Below are positions 1 through 11,623 of a stretch of DNA of 32,960 bases, piece by piece. Origin of the DNA: Gnetum montanum (taxonomy: Eukaryota; Streptophyta; Gnetopsida; Gnetales; Gnetaceae); the NCBI GenBank assembly GCA_015680685.1, contig MNCI01028990.1, positions 107,357-140,316 on the forward strand, in the 5' to 3' direction. Every line of letters starts with the position of its first letter. The first letter of the stretch is position 1. The translations under genes were made by a program, and so were the position numbers. The notes beneath the pieces were generated by a model that saw nothing but the letters and a program-made list of their open reading frames with translations, was not told where the DNA came from and did not search any database.

Positions 1-189
1 TCAACTGCACTTAATCATACCCTTGCATTTCACAAGTGTAATTGGGAAGACAATGATTGCAATGGTTAGTTTCACTTCCTAGAAGACTAGTGTGCTTTGA
101 AGGCTATAAGTCCATGAAATTCGATCAGATTTCATGTGAATGCTTAGTGATTCTTATGGTTGGGTGTAGGGTCTACTCATTTCTCATCA
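1..189 (+). repeat. 3' end of the 5' LTR (Athila/Tat-type element)
   Basis: Aligned without gaps to 12302-12490 it differs at about 30 of 189 positions, most of them transitions. Both copies end in CATCA, consistent with the CA terminus of an LTR. The primer site starts directly after it. The divergence implies an old insertion. Confidence 0.88.
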
Positions 190-209
190 TTAGCACCATT
201 TTTGGTGAC
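190..209 (+). other. Primer binding site, degraded tRNA-Asp type
   Basis: The bases after the LTR read TTAGCACCATTTTTGGTGAC. The tRNA-Asp primer site known from Athila elements is TTGGCGCCGTTGCCGGGGAC. Thirteen of 20 positions agree and five of the seven differences are transitions (G to A or C to T). Position directly after the LTR end supports the call. Confidence 0.65.
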
Positions 210-1168
210 TTGTAGTTTGATACGTGCACTATCTAAGATTTAGTGAATATTATTTAAGATTGTTGGAATGAACCCTAAGGTCATAATCATTCAAAAAATT
301 AATAATTACAATTATAATTTAAGCATACTAAATTTTTTTTCTAATCCAAAATGTCTTCTTCTCATAGGCATGATGATTAAAAACCACCAGTGCCCTAAGA
401 ATTTGAGGTGGTGTAGACTCATCCAAATCATTTTGTGCTTGATTTCACCTTCATCCTACATCAGGATGAGTAGCTACAATGGAGAGATATGGAGGGAAAC
501 ATTTTGTTGCCTCCTAATTAATCTATTCTTGGGATGCTACTCCAAAATCTTAAGAGGTTGGGCATCTAGGATCTCCATGATGAATACATTGTGCAAGACC
601 ATGACTATCATAACTACCATCCCATGGAAACACAATGCAAATGAGATCAGCAATAGGAGAAGCACCATGAAGTTACGAAGAGGAAATGGTTCACCAAACC
701 CTTGTTCCTATTGAACCATAATGACAATGAGGTTTTCAACATAAGTATTCTCCACTCTTTGACATTGGTGATGGGGGCTTGAACCCAAATCTGCAATCCA
801 CTATCAACAATTTGGGTTTATGCAAAAGTTGGAGTCAAGGTAGGGGCTTTGGTAAAAGTAGGAATCAAGATAGAAAATATGATGATCTTGGCCATGAAAA
901 GTAGAGAAGAGGTGATAGAAATTGTGGTGGTGGTAGTCTTCCTTCCTCTTCATCTACATCTTCTTTTTCCTCCTTTAAATTTGATCAAAACTGCAGGGGA
1001 TGAAAATGTGATGGAGGTGAATGACAAGACAATGATCATAAGCCCTACCATGATTGAAGGATAAGTAGGGGACATCATAGGCATCATCAAAATTATGATG
1101 ATGATGAGCCCTTGTTGGTAACTTGAAGCATGCTCAACATTGCAAAGGCTATCAAAATTCCTACTAGG
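210..1168 (+). other. Leader / gag N-terminal region, no recognisable domain
   Basis: This stretch separates the primer site from the first recognisable gag block. An open stretch of 148 codons at 268-714 has no motif I know. Around 945-1000 one frame is serine-rich. It probably holds the untranslated leader and a decayed gag N-terminus. A short run of ATGATG-like repeats lies near 1094-1107. I see no separate gene. Confidence 0.45.
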
Positions 1169-2419
1169 CATGTGAAAGATAACCGAATTAAGAGGCTAGA
1201 CATGAACAATATCCCTAGATTTGAGGGGTGATATAACTCAGATTCTCAAATGCATTTACAAGCCTTTCACGATGGTTGTGATTGAAAAAATATTAAAAAT
1301 GATTAGAAAAAGCTCAAGTTGTTCCCCAAAACACTCATCAAGGAAGTAGAAAGTTGGTATTGGTCTCGAGAACCAGAATCAATCCATTGATGGAGTACAA
1401 TGCTAGAACTATTTAATGAAAAGAGTAATATGTACTTTAGTGTGTTAAACTTGTGAAGAAAAATCCAAGGTTGGAAACAAAAAACATGTGAACCCGTAGA
1501 TGCCACCATGGATAGGTATTATTCCCTTTTGCATAGATGTCCTAGCCATGATTATTCTCAATAGGAGTAGCTTTGCCATGTCATAGATGGGCTTTGATTA
1601 GACACGAGAAGAATTCTTGGGGTTTATGCCCAAGAAAGACTATTAGAATTAAGAGTCCATTAGATTCAAGTGTTGATTGAGTAGGTTACAAAAGAAGAAG
1701 GGGAGTTGATAAAATAGGAATATGCTGAAGAGTATAACTAGGACCCTTCCATCAAAAAAAGGGAGGTCCGATTCTATGACAATGAGGGGGAAGCACCACT
1801 TAATGAGGTGGTGTAGTGAAAAACCTTGCTAATTCAAAAATTTGTGTTTGAAATTTTAGCTAAAGTTGATAAAATGTGGAGCTTTGGATAAAAAATTTCA
1901 AATTACTCTAAAAATTCTAGAAGAATCCAAAGAACAAGGTAGTGATTGTGATCATAAGAGAAGGAAAGAAGTTGAACATGCCTACTAAAGGAGTAAGGGC
2001 AAGGCTGTGGTAGTAAAAGAGGTTGTGGAGTTAGATCAGATGATGATGGTGGGTGTGACATTTGCCAATATAAACATCCCAAGGGATGTTGCCCTACGGT
2101 ATCACACTTATAGGAATCTAGGGTGTATGGTCTGAATCTTAGACTAGTCAAAGGCAAGCATCCAGAAGGTTGTCTTATCCTCAAGGTAACCCAAGGCAGT
2201 TCCACCTACAACAATAGACTTATTATCCAAGTGGAGCTCCACCACAACTGTATGAGTAGTATTAGTAATGGAAACATCCACAGTCATGGGGGATGTCACC
2301 ACCAAGATAGCAGTTGCCTTACGGGTAGCCAGAATCATATGGGTATTATGTTCAACAACCAATGTCTCTACATGACTCTTCTAGTCATGCTTCTTTTTAG
2401 TATCACTAGTACCCTCTAG
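1169..2419 (+). pseudogene. gag: gag polyprotein with zinc knuckle (Athila/Tat-type), inactivated
   Basis: Gag is the structural protein that packages element RNA into virus-like particles. Reading from 1169, the retrotransposon-gag domain shows a fruitful set of landmarks: IPRFEG, then KLFPKTL, ESWYW, LELFNEKSNMYF, and RYYSLLHRCPSHDYS at about 1516-1560. At 2054-2095 the same frame gives CDICQYKHPKGCCP, a C-x2-C-x3-H-x4-C knuckle close to the form seen in Tat-like elements. The frame holds from 1169 to 2419, broken by nonsense codons but by no indel that I can see. The true start is not identifiable. Pol follows in a different frame. Confidence 0.8.
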
Positions 2420-2688
2420 CATATTACAGAGCTCGCTCTTCATCTACTAGAGGGAAACCCCTATATCCCCATCATCCTCCTCATCCTTTAGCACATGCTC
2501 CTTCATCCTTAATCCAATTACCACCTACTCCATCCATGTAGGGAAAACTTTCTACACAGCCATAGTAGCATAATGCCATTAGGACCATCAACTTAAAGTT
2601 AGCCCCTTAGTCAAGTGGTTTAGAACCAAGATCCTGTAAAAGACCATTCTTCCAAACCAACAACCCTACTAAATCCTCACCTACTTAT

Positions 2689-3225
2689 GTGGTTGGTTGC
2701 CCTATATCTTCTTCATCCTCTACCATTTCATTCAAGAGCCCTTTAAACCAAATGCCTCCTAAGATCTGCAAAGTTATATTAACCCATGCTATATATGATT
2801 GGATCAAGGTTGGCAACCTTCTTAGAAAAAGATTTGATCCTGGAAGTCATCTCATCTATTTGCAAATTACTGGGAATGAGTAATGCAAGGTTCTTCTTAA
2901 CTTAGGTTTTGGAGTTAATTTGATTTCTCACAATATGTACAATGCCTGGAACTTGCCTTCTCTCAATAAGAGCAACATCCATTTAGAATTGGTAGATTAG
3001 TCCATCATTGTTCCTTTAGGACTAGTGAAGGACATTATGACCACTATTTGTGGGTGGTCACATCTTATTTATTTCCTGGTAATCAAAGTTGATAATTGCA
3101 AGGGGGACCTTCTAATCATTATGGGAAGGGCTTGGTTGAGTATTGTTGATGAAAAAATGGGCATGAGAGATATTTCCCTATGGATTTTCAAGAAAATTGC
3201 ATTTAGAAAGATTAAGAAGAAGTAA
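2689..3225 (+). pseudogene. Aspartic protease part of pol (Athila/Tat-type), inactivated
   Basis: Protease would cut the Gag-Pol polyprotein. In frame +1, 2884 onward reads LLNLGFGVNLISHNMYN, where the family has a D-S/L-G-A-S motif, so the catalytic Asp appears to be replaced by Asn. Further on, SIIVPLGLVKDI and LLIIMGRAWLSI match the spacing of retrotransposon proteases, the latter standing where ILGRPFL is usual. Stops fall at 2881 and 2998 and near 3223. The frame is the one used by RT, RNase H and integrase downstream, so this is the start of one pol reading frame. Confidence 0.75.
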
Positions 3226-4560
3226 GTTTCATGCATTGCATACAACAACAGAGGGTGCAACTATGTACAGAAACTTTGGTCCATGAAAAGAGCATCCATT
3301 TCTACATGTAGGTAGTATGCAAATAAGGTAGATATTCAAAGGTGCTTGTACATAGCAGCCACAAAAAAGGAGGGCACCCAGTGGATGATAGTTAATCTTA
3401 GAAGTAGCATAATTTGCATAGAACTTGTTGAGAGCCTAACATGTGGCTATGTTGAAAGCATGGATGAAATAGAGCAAGTTCATCACCAACTCTCTAATGA
3501 TGCAAATGATGATACCTATTGGGAAGAGTTGAAAATCCATAAAAATTTTAAATAAGAGCCCTTAGAGTTAAAAACTCTACCTACCAACATGGAGAATGCA
3601 TTTTTGAAAAATGGAAAGCCGATAATCATGAATGCCAATCTTGCTCTTGGATAGAAATGGATGTTGTTTAGGGTGGTTAACAAATGGCCAACAACCTTTA
3701 CTTGGTCATATCTTGAACTCATAGGGATTGATCCTAGGATATGCTAGCATCATATTTACATTGATCCAGACTTGAAGCCAAAGAGGTAGCCACAATGATG
3801 ATTGAACCCTAAATTAAAGTAGATCAGGAAAGAGGAAATCAAACAACACCTCAAGGTGGGGTTTATCTATTCCATTGTAGATAGTGAATGGGTTAGCCCA
3901 CTCATGATTGTGCTAAAGAAATATTGCAAGTGTTAGGTTTGCATCAACTTCTAGCTATTGAATATAGCAACATTCAAAGATCGCTTTTCATTGCCATTTT
4001 TGGATCAAGTGTTGGACACTATATCTGGGCATTACTATTATAGCTTTTTGGATGTTTTGGATGGTTATGGTGGCTATAACCAAATCCAAATCAGACTAGA
4101 GGATTCGGCCAAAACAACATTCATGAGTTCTTAGGAGACTTTTGCATATCGAAAGATGTCTTTTGGTCTATATAATGCTCCTGCAATATTCCAACATGTA
4201 GTCTTAAGCATTTTTCAGTAATAGATTAGTTATGGGATGGAAGTCTTCATGGATGACTTCTCCACTTATGGCACAACATTTGAGTAAGCCTTGGACCACC
4301 TTGAGAAAGTGCTTAAAAGGTGTGTGGAGATATATCTTTGGCTCAATTAGTAGAAGAGCCATTTGATGGTCTAATAGGGCATTATACTGGGGCATAGAGT
4401 TTCTTAGGCAAGGATTGAATTGAACCTTGAAAAGAGAAGGATCATCCAAGGAATAACTAGCCAACCAAAAACTATTAAAGATGTTTAGTCATTCATTGGA
4501 CACATTGGCTACTACTGACGCTTCATAAAAAATTTCTCTAAGATCACAAAACCATTGGTT
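3226..4560 (+). pseudogene. pol: Reverse transcriptase part of pol (Athila/Tat-type), inactivated
   Basis: RT copies element RNA into DNA. A linker (LKTLPTNMENAFLKNG, about 3570-3610) leads to HHIYIDPDLKPKR at about 3748. Then come DSEWVSPLMIVLKK (about 3885), FLDQVLDTISGH, FLDVLDGYGGYNQI (catalytic Asp region, about 4049), MSFGLYNAPAIFQ (about 4156) and the active-site block FMDDFSTYG at 4246. Downstream, GHRVS and SFIGHIGYY are the thumb landmarks. Most stops sit where related proteins have Gln, Trp or Arg, as single-transition products. No frameshift is visible. Confidence 0.9.
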
Positions 4561-5049
4561 AAGCTTATAAAGAAAGATGCTTCATTAATCTAGACCAAGG
4601 AATGTGAGAATGCATTCTAGAGCCTTTAGTAAAAGATCATAGAAACTCCAATTCTATGAGTAGCTGACTGGTCCAAACCATTTTATATAATGACAAAAGC
4701 ATCAAATTATGCCTTGGGAGCCATGCTTATGTAGTTGGATGACAAGAAATGTCCATATTACATCCACTACACAAGTTGAAGCATTGTGGGTGCATAGCTG
4801 AATTACAATACAATAGAGAAAGGGCTAATGATGGTGGTGTATGCTCTAGAGAAGTTTAGACACCATGTGCTTGGATACAATGTGTTTGTTCACACTGACC
4901 ATAGTTCCATTTGCTTCCCTATGAATAAGCCAATGGTGAGGCCCTATATCATACGATGGTTGGTGATCTTGCAAGAGATTAATCTTATAATGGTAGATCA
5001 AAAGGGAACTAATAATGTGGTCATTGATCACTTGTTTGAGTTACGATAG
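4561..5049 (+). pseudogene. RNase H part of pol (Athila/Tat-type), inactivated
   Basis: RNase H removes the RNA strand during reverse transcription. Landmarks in frame +1 are FYIMTKASNYALGAML at about 4681 (family: YxxCDASxxAIGAVL, with the first catalytic Asp apparently changed), EKGLMMVVYALEKFRHHVLG at 4816-4875, and VFVHTDHSSI at about 4888, which keeps the TDH. The stretch 4828-5049 is free of stops. It joins RT upstream and the integrase linker downstream in the same frame. Confidence 0.85.
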
Positions 5050-6351
5050 GATAACAAAGAGGAGGATGGCTTGCTCTCTGACCAATTTTCTGATGAACTC
5101 CTCTTTAAAGATGTAATAAATGAAGAAGTGCTTAATGAACCAAAATGGTATGATGACATCCTCACTTATCTTCTCACTCAAGAGATGCCACAAGATTTAG
5201 ACTACAAGAAGAAATAATAGTTTCTTCATAAGGCTAAACACTTCATGAAAATCAACAGACACCTTTATAAGGTATGCACTGATGGCTTGGTTCATTGGTG
5301 TGTACCTGATGTTGATCAACTGAATTTTCTCTAGGATGCTCATGAGGGACCTTGTGGAGGCCACTATGCTGGGAGATGCATGGTCATTAAGATCTTGATT
5401 ACAGGGTATTATTGGCCAACCATATTTAGGGGCATCCACTAGCTTGTATGCTCTTGTAAACATTGTTAATAATATGGTGGGATGATCGCTCGAATGGAGG
5501 GATGTTAACAGTGGATTCAACCATTGGAACCCTTTGACATGTAGGGCATTAACTTTATGGATCCCATCACACCCATGTTAAATGGAAAGGCATACATAAT
5601 CATTACCATTGATTGCTACATAAAATGGGTAGAAGCAGCAGCCGTCATCAACTATGCATCATCTATTGCTATGTAGTTTGTACAAAAAAATGTTGTAAAC
5701 ATGTTTGGAATGCCATGTACACTAATTTTTGACAATGGAACCCCTTTCATAGGCACGAATTTTCACAAGGTTATGCAATTCTTGGGGATTGAACTTAAAT
5801 TAACAACACCCTACCACACCCAAGCCAATGGTCAAGCAGAGGTTACTAATAGGGAAATTACAAATATCTTAATGAGAATTGTTAGCAAATATAGGAGAGG
5901 CTGGAGCACAAAACTCAACAATGTCCTTTGGGGCAACCACTAAACATGGAAACTCCTTATAGGCTACTCTCTCTATGAGTTGGTGTATAGAAAATTACTA
6001 ACTTTACCTATCCAATCCAAGCTTCATACACTTTTAATAGCCTATGACTTGGACCTTGACCTTAGCCTAGCATAAAAAGAAAGATTAATCAAACTAAATG
6101 TAGTAGATGAAAATCAATTGATAGCCCTATCCTTGAATGAAGTGCACACAACATTTAGTAAACAACACCATGACCTTAGGATAAGGAAAGTGAAATTTCA
6201 ACTAAGAGACAAGGTCCTCTACTGGAACCCCACACATGTACCTCAACAAACTAAGTTTCAGATGTTGTGGGAGGGGTCTTATATCATTTATGAAACCTTT
6301 TCTTTTGTTGCCATGTTGATCTACAAACTTGAGAGCTTGAAAAGAAAGTAG
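5050..6351 (+). pseudogene. Integrase part of pol (Athila/Tat-type), inactivated
   Basis: Integrase inserts the DNA copy into the host genome. An HHCC zinc-binding N-terminus is visible at about 5341-5466 (HEGPCGGHYAGR, then CSCKHC). The catalytic core follows: TIDCYIKWVEAA at about 5611, LIFDNGTPFIG at about 5722, and TPYHTQANGQAEVTNREI at about 5809, giving the D, D, E triad. A C-terminal part with RLIKLNVVDENQL and FQLRDKVLYW at about 6199 is the usual DNA-binding tail. I see no chromodomain. The frame is unchanged from RT, and the damage is nonsense substitutions only. Confidence 0.9.
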
Positions 6352-8484
6352 TTGGTTAACACACAACAAGTCAAACATTTCCATGAGCCCAAGCAATCTA
6401 GTGGAAGTAATGCCTCAATGGATGGATGACCTCGCTCAATCTTTTGGATCTTCTCTTTTCAACTTAGTTGTGGGGGAGAAGGTCATCTGTGCTAATCATT
6501 TAAAGTGGCTCCTTAGTTTTTCCTAGTTTTTTGTTTTACACTTTCTTTATTTTAATAATTCCTTTTTTATTTTACACTTTTTTATTTTTCCAAATTTTTG
6601 TTTTACAACATTGTTAGTATGTTTTATTTTTCATGAATATTTTACAACTTATTTTATATTTTCCTTTATTTTGGTGTGAATTTCCTTTGTTTTCTAAGAA
6701 AATTACTTCATTGCCAATGGGACACAGTGGTGCTATAGCTATTTGCTAATGGTGATTTGTACTTAGCATTTTTTGATTGCTAATGTCTGGTTTCTATTTT
6801 TGAATTTTGATGACTAATAACTAAGACAAAGTTTCTTTTTCATGAAATAGGTAGTGAGTCCACATCATCCACCCATCCACAAACTCTATGGTTTTTCTTA
6901 TTTTGGAAACATGAGGTCCCTTTTTCATTAATAAAGCCTTAATGAACTTGTGACCTTGGTAGTTTCCAGACTTAGAAAGGATTCAAAGATTGAAAAGGGT
7001 ATGACTCTAAAGGGATTCAAAGCTCTCTGTACCTTCTGCCATCTTGGGTGCAAATGTGTTTTTCATGGATCTCTTAATGTTTTGTGTTGACCAATAACAT
7101 GAAGTTGAATAAGTATTTGCATGGTGTGGTTCCCATTTAAAAATTCAAAAAAAAAAAAAAAAAACATGATGGGAATTCAAAGCACATCCGTTAGAAAAAA
7201 TAAATAGGCTACAAGCATTGGTTATGAGACTAGAAAGACATGTTACCCTGCTTGAAGGTCCCCTATAACAAAGACCCTTTATCACTTCTTACTTCTCTTT
7301 TCTTCTCAAATAAGGAATGATGTTTGATCTATGGGAGCATTCTTATTTCTTAAGGGGATGGATTGATCCCAGAGTGACGATGTGAAGCCACTAAAAGTGG
7401 TTGGTTCTGGTCTAGACTAAGGGTGGGCTCCATCAGGTCATTTAACCATGAATTCCATAAGGGACTTTATGTGACCAAGATCGGGAACTCCATTCCACTC
7501 TCTCTATCATCCATTAATGCTTCTATAACTTACCTCACTACCAGTTATCCATGTTTTCACTTGATGTCTTAGTTTGATGTGTTGAAATTCTTAAATAGAT
7601 TCTTTGGGTTTAGTCCATAACTTTTGGTAACCATTAATCAACTATGGGACCCATGGACTCCTTAATTGAGGTTGTTCAAGGGCAAAAAGGACATGTGCCA
7701 CTATGAGGAGGATCCACTTGCATATCTCATGGTTTGGTTAGTTAAGTTCCTTACGCTTAGATGTTGCTACAATCAAATATTTCATGTGATCTATCATGCA
7801 ACCAACTATGCACTCCTTAAGGTATTTTTTCTTTATAAAACCTCATTCTCCAATCATTTTGCAATTTTCTAAACTTCAAAACCCTCTTCTAATATTTTCA
7901 TCATGTTCATGACTTTTTAGGCTTCCATTTAACTCTAATTTCATTCAAAAACTTCTTATGTTTTTCAAATTTTGACTTGGTCAATGGTGGTCAATAGCCA
8001 TGTTGGCTAGGCCCCATTGATGCAGCATAAAAATTCTATAAATATTGCCCAAAACTTTGAAATTTTTTTCATTTGCTTCAAAATGAGATGGGATTTTTTG
8101 CAATTTTTCAAAGCCCAAAACCTTCTAGAGCCATGACTTTCACACCATTTGTCCAAATCACTTCGTTCTTTGATCCTATAGCTACTGGAGGTAAGCTCTT
8201 AGTCATAGGGGTCACAAACATTAAGGTTTCTAACAAAAAGTTTCCAAAATTTTTCTAACTCTTGCAAAGGATTAATAAATAGAATAATACTAAACCATCA
8301 ATTTTTAAGAGTTTAAACCTTCCAACAAACTTTGGTAAATCTAAAATTACTTATTAATATTAAAATAAAAATAAAATAATAATTGAAATAATCAAATCAA
8401 CCATGATCACAACATAGTCAGGTGTAACTTTTCCAAAGAGGTAAGGTATCCCAATTGTTATAAGTTACACATTAAATGCTAACC
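6352..8484 (+). other. Long spacer between integrase and the extra ORF
   Basis: About 2.1 kb with no coding block I recognise. It contains a T-rich zone at 6510-6690 and an 18-base A run at 7147-7164. Open stretches at 7666-7872 and 8073-8258 have no known motif and may be chance. A spacer of this kind would suit a subgenomic RNA or splice signal for the downstream ORF, but I cannot point to one. Confidence 0.5.
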
Positions 8485-11391
8485 CTTAGTTATGTTATGA
8501 TCATAGATGACACTAAGACCGAAATGACTACAAGAAGGAACCCATCCCAATAGAAGGACAAATGACCTAGATTTGGAAGGAAGTAGTTGAAATAAGCCTA
8601 GGAGTAGGTAGCTGAAACTCTTGCAACAGGACCTCTTCGAAAGGAGCGCAAAGTGGAATTTTTTTGACAGATTCCCCAAGAAGAGGCTACAACTAAATAA
8701 TCTCAAAGAGGAGAGGCACTAGGGCCCATACCAAGACTTGAGGTCACATTGACACAAGCCTACCTTAATACGATTAATCCTCATGATGTCCAATGCTTAG
8801 TTCTCCAAGAATTGAACTTTGGACGATTCTTAGAACATGCTTCACTAGAAGTCAAGACGTAGTTGCAAAACTCTCCCATGTGGCCAATCATCACTTTTGG
8901 TGGGGAGTGATACATGGGAGAGAGTTATCTTTTTCAGAATAGCAAAAAGGTAGGAGCCATTATGAGAATCAAAGACATTCAGGTGTGCTACTTGGTGAAA
9001 GCTATTGTGCAGGCTCTTGGTCTACCTAATTCTAGAACCTATTTGCTAGAAATCTTCATGCATGCAGACCTAGAGGCAAAAAATAAGTGGACCTAGTAGT
9101 GTTATGTGGTTGATTGCAAGGAGTCTAGCATGCTCACACTGGTGGAGCACATATACTTCAAGATAGCAACTTATCACCTCAATTTGACAGTAAGGTTCGG
9201 CAAGGTAACTACTTTCTCTACCTATGCATGTGACACTTTAAGTGGGAAGTTCCCTATATACCTTCCACAACTAATCTACTTAGAGATGAAAAAGTGCTCA
9301 AGGAAAATGAACATGGAAGAAACCCTACCCTTTCCATGCTTCATTAGAAAACTTTGTAGAAGGGTAGGGATAGTATGTTATGAAAATAACATAATCAAGC
9401 ATACTCCCATTGCCTCCTAGTCTAAAATGATTAAAGATAAGGCCCCTGCTATGTTCAAAGAAGAGGAGAAGCAACCGCCACTTCCACCACCCACATAGAA
9501 AATAATGTCAAAGGCCCACGCTGCTATTGAGTGCCTATGCGAGATATGAGAGTAGCTTTTATGTGAGCAGAAGAAATAAGTAGGAACAAGTGATGGGGAT
9601 CCATTTGTGTACCATCCTATAATGAGTTACCTCAACTAAGTGGATCAAAAAATTAGTCAGATGGAGGGAGGTGGGCCAATATTCTTAGCACAAAGAATGT
9701 AGCTACCTACCAGGTTGAAACTTAGTGCCCAAGAGGTAACGATGTCTCTCTCACAATAATAGTAATTTACAGAAATCTCTAGGAATGCTACTACCTTTTC
9801 AGTATGCTTGGAGGAGGGCAAGGGGGCAATTGTCTTGGTGATGTAGCACCAAGGGCAGGAGACAACAACAGAAGTAGTTGTTGATCAAATTGTAGAAGCA
9901 CTGAATGCATCTATGATGACTATATTATATTTTTCTACACTTAGAGATGTGTAGACATTCGCAAGAACTATTAGCGGTAGATTGAATGTAGCCCAACACG
10001 AGGAGTTACTAAACTAACTAATGGGAACTCAACAATTGATTTTAGATATTTTTGATTTTCTAGATAACATCATCACAATCCAATTGGAGCTACTTGAAGA
10101 AAAGGGCAAATGCATCATTTTGGAAGGGTAACGCGAAATGGCTCAAGTACAAAACCAATACTTGGCCATGGAGGTTACTAAATTAAGAGCCTACCTTCTT
10201 GATCTTGTGCTTCTCAACCCTATACTGACAAGGGATGAAGCTTCTCAATAACTTTAAGATAAACTTAAATAAGTTGAGGTGGGGATGGTGACAACCATCT
10301 TTGACTAGTCTGTGGCCAAGGCCAAGACATATTTAGTTCAAAAGAACTTGGTCTAGATGTGTTTGAAGAATGAAATGTTGACCACAGAGAATTATCACCT
10401 ACAAAATGTTGATGTGCAAAAACAATAGATGTAAGAATTCATCCATCAACACAGGTGCATCTAGCTAGGGTAAACACTAAATTGAGGAGGTTGGAAGTGG
10501 AAAATAGAAATCTCTTTATGAAGGAAGTCCATGCCTTACACAAAAAAGCTACGATTGAGATTGTCTCTTAGAAGAATGAGGCTCTCAAATTTGAAAGAGT
10601 CAAGAACTTCTACAGAGATCAAGTTTTCCTACAAAAGGAGGTTAATGAAAAACATATCCAAATGGTTAAGGATAAAGTTAATGAGACCCTACAACATCTC
10701 TAGCAAGGAAAATATGTGTGACAACATATTAAGAAAAAGAGGTTTGGCAACCTATCATTGATGGGATAGGTGCCTACAACAAAGTGGAGATCCACATACA
10801 GGAGTTGTAGATTGAAGAGATGATAGAATACATGGAGCTTGGTAATCTTCGATATGAAAACCTAGTAATGTTGACTATCAGATGATCATGGTCAAAATTA
10901 GAGAAATAGGTGGCTAGCTTGTACTTGTTATATGAGGCAGAGTTCAAGTACCACAAGGAGACCAAGCAAAAGCTTGAGACTACAAACATTGAACTCAAAG
11001 TTCTTAGGGTAAGATTCACTAATATAAGATCAACTATTGAGAACTTGGCTAGAAGAATGAATGATTACCAGAAACTGTAGAATGTAATTAGGGCATTCAA
11101 CATTGAAAGAAAATAATTTTTTGCCTAGTTCATCAATGTCAGGGAGCTATTTTTAACAATGCTATGTCCTTGGGATGTGGCCATTCTGGCCCATAGTAGC
11201 AAAGCTACGTGAATTATGCATGATCCTAAGAGTAAGGAGGAGAAGAGGAAAGTATTGTTGGATGCTTTTTGTCTTCCAACAGAAGTTGTAGTCATAGCTG
11301 AACAACCACAAAAACCTTAACCATTGCATGTGCCTGAAGTAGGAAAAGGTCCTTTGGAATCTTAGGAGCCTCCACTACCTGGGATTGTCTA
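8485..11391 (+). pseudogene. Extra ORF downstream of integrase, unknown function, coiled-coil C-terminus
   Basis: I do not recognise this protein. Frame +1 is readable from about 8485 to 10440 with scattered stops. The least damaged part is at 8914-9420 (LVKAIVQALGLPNSRTYLLE; SSMLTLVEHIYFKIATYHLN; KFPIYLPQLIYLEMKK). An apparent shift to frame 3 near 10440-10470 gives ALKFERVKNFYRDQVFLQKE. A second shift to frame 2 near 10740 gives EAEFKYHKETKQKLETTNIE and ENLARRMNDYQKL. The last third is Lys/Glu/Leu-rich with heptad spacing, so a coiled coil is likely. Length is about 970 codons. I see no signal peptide or strong membrane segment, which argues against an envelope-like protein. Extra ORFs after pol are known in Tat and Athila elements; this may be one. 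Confidence 0.55.
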
Positions 11392-11623
11392 ATCTTATTC
11401 ATCATCTTCATGTCATCAATGGGGTTGTGTTTGTCAATTTTGTCATGGTGTTCAATTTTGTAGTCCTAAACATCAAAAGTGTTTTGTAATGATTATATAT
11501 CCATATACTTGGGCACTTAATGTTTGTTTGTATTTGTCATATGTATATTATCAGTCAATAATTCCATACCTTCCCAATTTTGTAAAAAAATCAAGGATGA
11601 GTTCTCATTCAGTCATGGGGGTA
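11392..11623 (+). other. 3' untranslated region and short purine tract of the Athila/Tat-type element
   Basis: Non-coding stretch between the extra ORF and the 3' LTR. A G run at 11617-11621 (ATGGGGGTA context) lies just before the likely LTR start and is the best candidate for the polypurine tract, although it is short and weak. Confidence 0.45.

Noticed and set aside
268-714. 148-codon open frame after the LTR, as a separate gene
   Set aside because: It has no motif, lies in a frame different from the recognisable gag, and is within the leader or gag N-terminal zone. Chance is likely in this composition.
2689-6351. The many TAG codons suggest stop-codon reassignment or readthrough
   Set aside because: TAA and TGA are also present at expected Gln and Arg positions, catalytic residues are lost, and other elements in the window decay the same way. 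Deamination explains it more simply.
7147-7164. A run as the poly(A) tail of a LINE or processed pseudogene
   Set aside because: I see no target duplication and no coding or LINE sequence on its 5' side. It is a simple A run in the element spacer.
8485-11391. Envelope-like gene making the element a potential plant endogenous retrovirus
   Set aside because: It occupies the right position but I see no signal peptide, no transmembrane segment and no known envelope motif.
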